From NCBI GenBank assembly GCA_051877705.1, contig JBJEJD010000101.1:1-15003 (forward strand): a DNA stretch of 15,003 nucleotides. Direction: 5' to 3'. Within the stretch, counting starts at the first letter, position 1. Every line of letters begins with the position of its first letter. The notes under the pieces were generated by a model. It was given only the letters and a program-made list of their open reading frames with translations, had not been told where the DNA came from and did not search any database. This document shows positions 14,327-15,003 of this stretch, piece by piece. The DNA comes from Coprococcus_A sp051877705 (GTDB lineage Bacteria; Bacillota; Clostridia; Lachnospirales; Lachnospiraceae). A program made the translations under genes and the position numbers.

Positions 14327-14968
14327 ATGAAAGAAAACATCCCAGAAAAAATATCTTTCCAGGGCACGGTGCTTTCGATGCAGCCGCGCTCGAATGTGTG
14401 GCGGTACCGTCTGGACAACCGCACGCACACGCTGACCGGCTACAACATCTTCCTGTCCGGGACAGCTGAGGGCGAGGAGAAGAAATTCGTAGTGGCCATT
14501 TCGGAGAAGCAGCAGATGAAACTGCGGTGTCATATCGGCGATGTGATCAGCGGAACCGGCTGGACGAAGAAATATCCGGATCTGGAGTATGCGGATTATT
14601 ACCGTGCCGGCGCTCTGAAGAAGGCGAAGGAGGGTCCGGCGGTGAGTGTGGAGAACAGGGAGCCGTGGACGGATGAGGTTCCGGAGCTTTCTGTATATGA
14701 CTGGCGTGGCTGCCGGATGCTGGACAAAACCTGTTGGAATAAGAAGTGTTTTACCTGCAAATGGGCAGCGATGGCGAATGTCACGATTGAGTATAACTGG
14801 GGCGTGAGTCAGAAGTTTCGGTTCGAGAGCTTCTGCTATGGTCCCAAGAATTGCAGCTTATATAAGATGGGCAAGCCGCGGGCCGTGCCGGATAAACAGC
14901 TGGGCAGTGTTTATGATGAGGGCTGGCTGGATGATATCTGCACGGAGAACCGCGACGATGACGAATAA
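14327..14968 (+). CDS. Cysteine-rich protein of unknown function with OB-like N-terminus
   Basis: I do not recognise this 213-residue protein. It has no signal peptide or membrane segment. Residues 8-80 show alternating strands (ISFQGTVLSMQPRSNVWRY, FVVAISEKQ, GDVISGTGWTK) that suggest a small beta barrel, perhaps an OB fold. Residues 129-176 carry six cysteines, C129, C136, C141, C144, C170 and C176 (CX6CX4CX2CX25CX5C), a plausible zinc or iron-sulfur site, with many aromatic residues. The end is acidic (TENRDDDE). ATG 14327 follows GGGTGG about 10 bases upstream. Base composition is clearly GC-richer than the AT-rich 13.0-14.3 kb block directly before it, and also than most other genes here. 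Together an OB-like part and a Cys cluster suggest nucleic acid binding, but that is only inference. Confidence 0.75.
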   Translation: MKENIPEKISFQGTVLSMQPRSNVWRYRLDNRTHTLTGYNIFLSGTAEGEEKKFVVAISEKQQMKLRCHIGDVISGTGWTKKYPDLEYADYYRAGALKKAKEGPAVSVENREPWTDEVPELSVYDWRGCRMLDKTCWNKKCFTCKWAAMANVTIEYNWGVSQKFRFESFCYGPKNCSLYKMGKPRAVPDKQLGSVYDEGWLDDICTENRDDDE

Positions 14969-14977
14969 AAGATCAGC

Positions 14978-15003
14978 AGCCAGTTCCTTTCCGGAAACCG
15001 GCT
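14978..15003 (+). terminator. Possible terminator stem cut by the window end
   Basis: AGCCAGTTCC (14978-14987) can pair imperfectly with GGAAACCGGCT at the very end of the window. If a T-run follows outside, this is the terminator of the Cys-rich gene. It cannot be decided here. Confidence 0.3.

Noticed and set aside
12998..15003. Complete new defence or mobile system in the accessory end
   Set aside because: Only one intact Nudix gene and one unknown gene are present; the JetA-like and second Nudix parts are broken, and no nuclease, SMC ATPase, integrase, transposase or CRISPR repeat can be seen.

Overview
The window looks like part of a chromosome contig from a gut-type clostridium, most likely a member of the Lachnospiraceae. 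This is inferred from the gene content and order: dnaE next to pfkA, then a SpoU methyltransferase, nfeD-SPFH, birA-small protein-coaX-dusB, and greA-lysS. Strong AGGAGG-type ribosome binding sites, medium-low GC and an unusual long lysyl-tRNA synthetase fit the same group. All convincing genes lie on the + strand. Two runs of exactly 100 N (3460-3559 and 10211-10310) are scaffold placeholders, so the sequence is a draft assembly.

Layout. Positions 2-2401 hold the 3' two thirds of dnaE, the replicative polymerase alpha subunit. A promoter overlapping its end serves pfkA (2479-3453). After the first gap come a SPOUT-class rRNA/tRNA 2'-O-methyltransferase (3655-4434), then a membrane pair, nfeD and an SPFH/stomatin gene, with overlapping ends, its own promoter and a clear terminator. 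A separately promoted PAP2-type membrane phosphatase follows (6239-6898).

From 7134 to the second gap runs a tight cluster: birA (biotin ligase/repressor), a small acidic protein, coaX (type III pantothenate kinase) and dusB (tRNA dihydrouridine synthase). The intergenic distances are a few bases or overlaps, so co-transcription is likely. It joins biotin and CoA cofactor metabolism to tRNA modification. After the gap a consensus promoter drives greA-lysS, which ends at a strong terminator (12961-12997). The LysRS carries a C-terminal Trbp111/MetRS-type tRNA-binding domain joined by a cysteine-rich linker.

The accessory part is 13000-15003, and it differs from the rest. It is AT-rich and littered with broken genes. 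These are a start signal followed by only six codons, an internal N-terminal piece that resembles JetA of the Wadjet plasmid-defence system, an intact Nudix hydrolase, and a second Nudix gene cut off inside its Nudix helix. It then switches abruptly to a GC-richer gene for an unrecognised cysteine-rich protein (14327-14968). I read this as a decayed defence or integration hotspot downstream of lysS. I see no complete new system, CRISPR array, transposase, rRNA or tRNA gene in the window.
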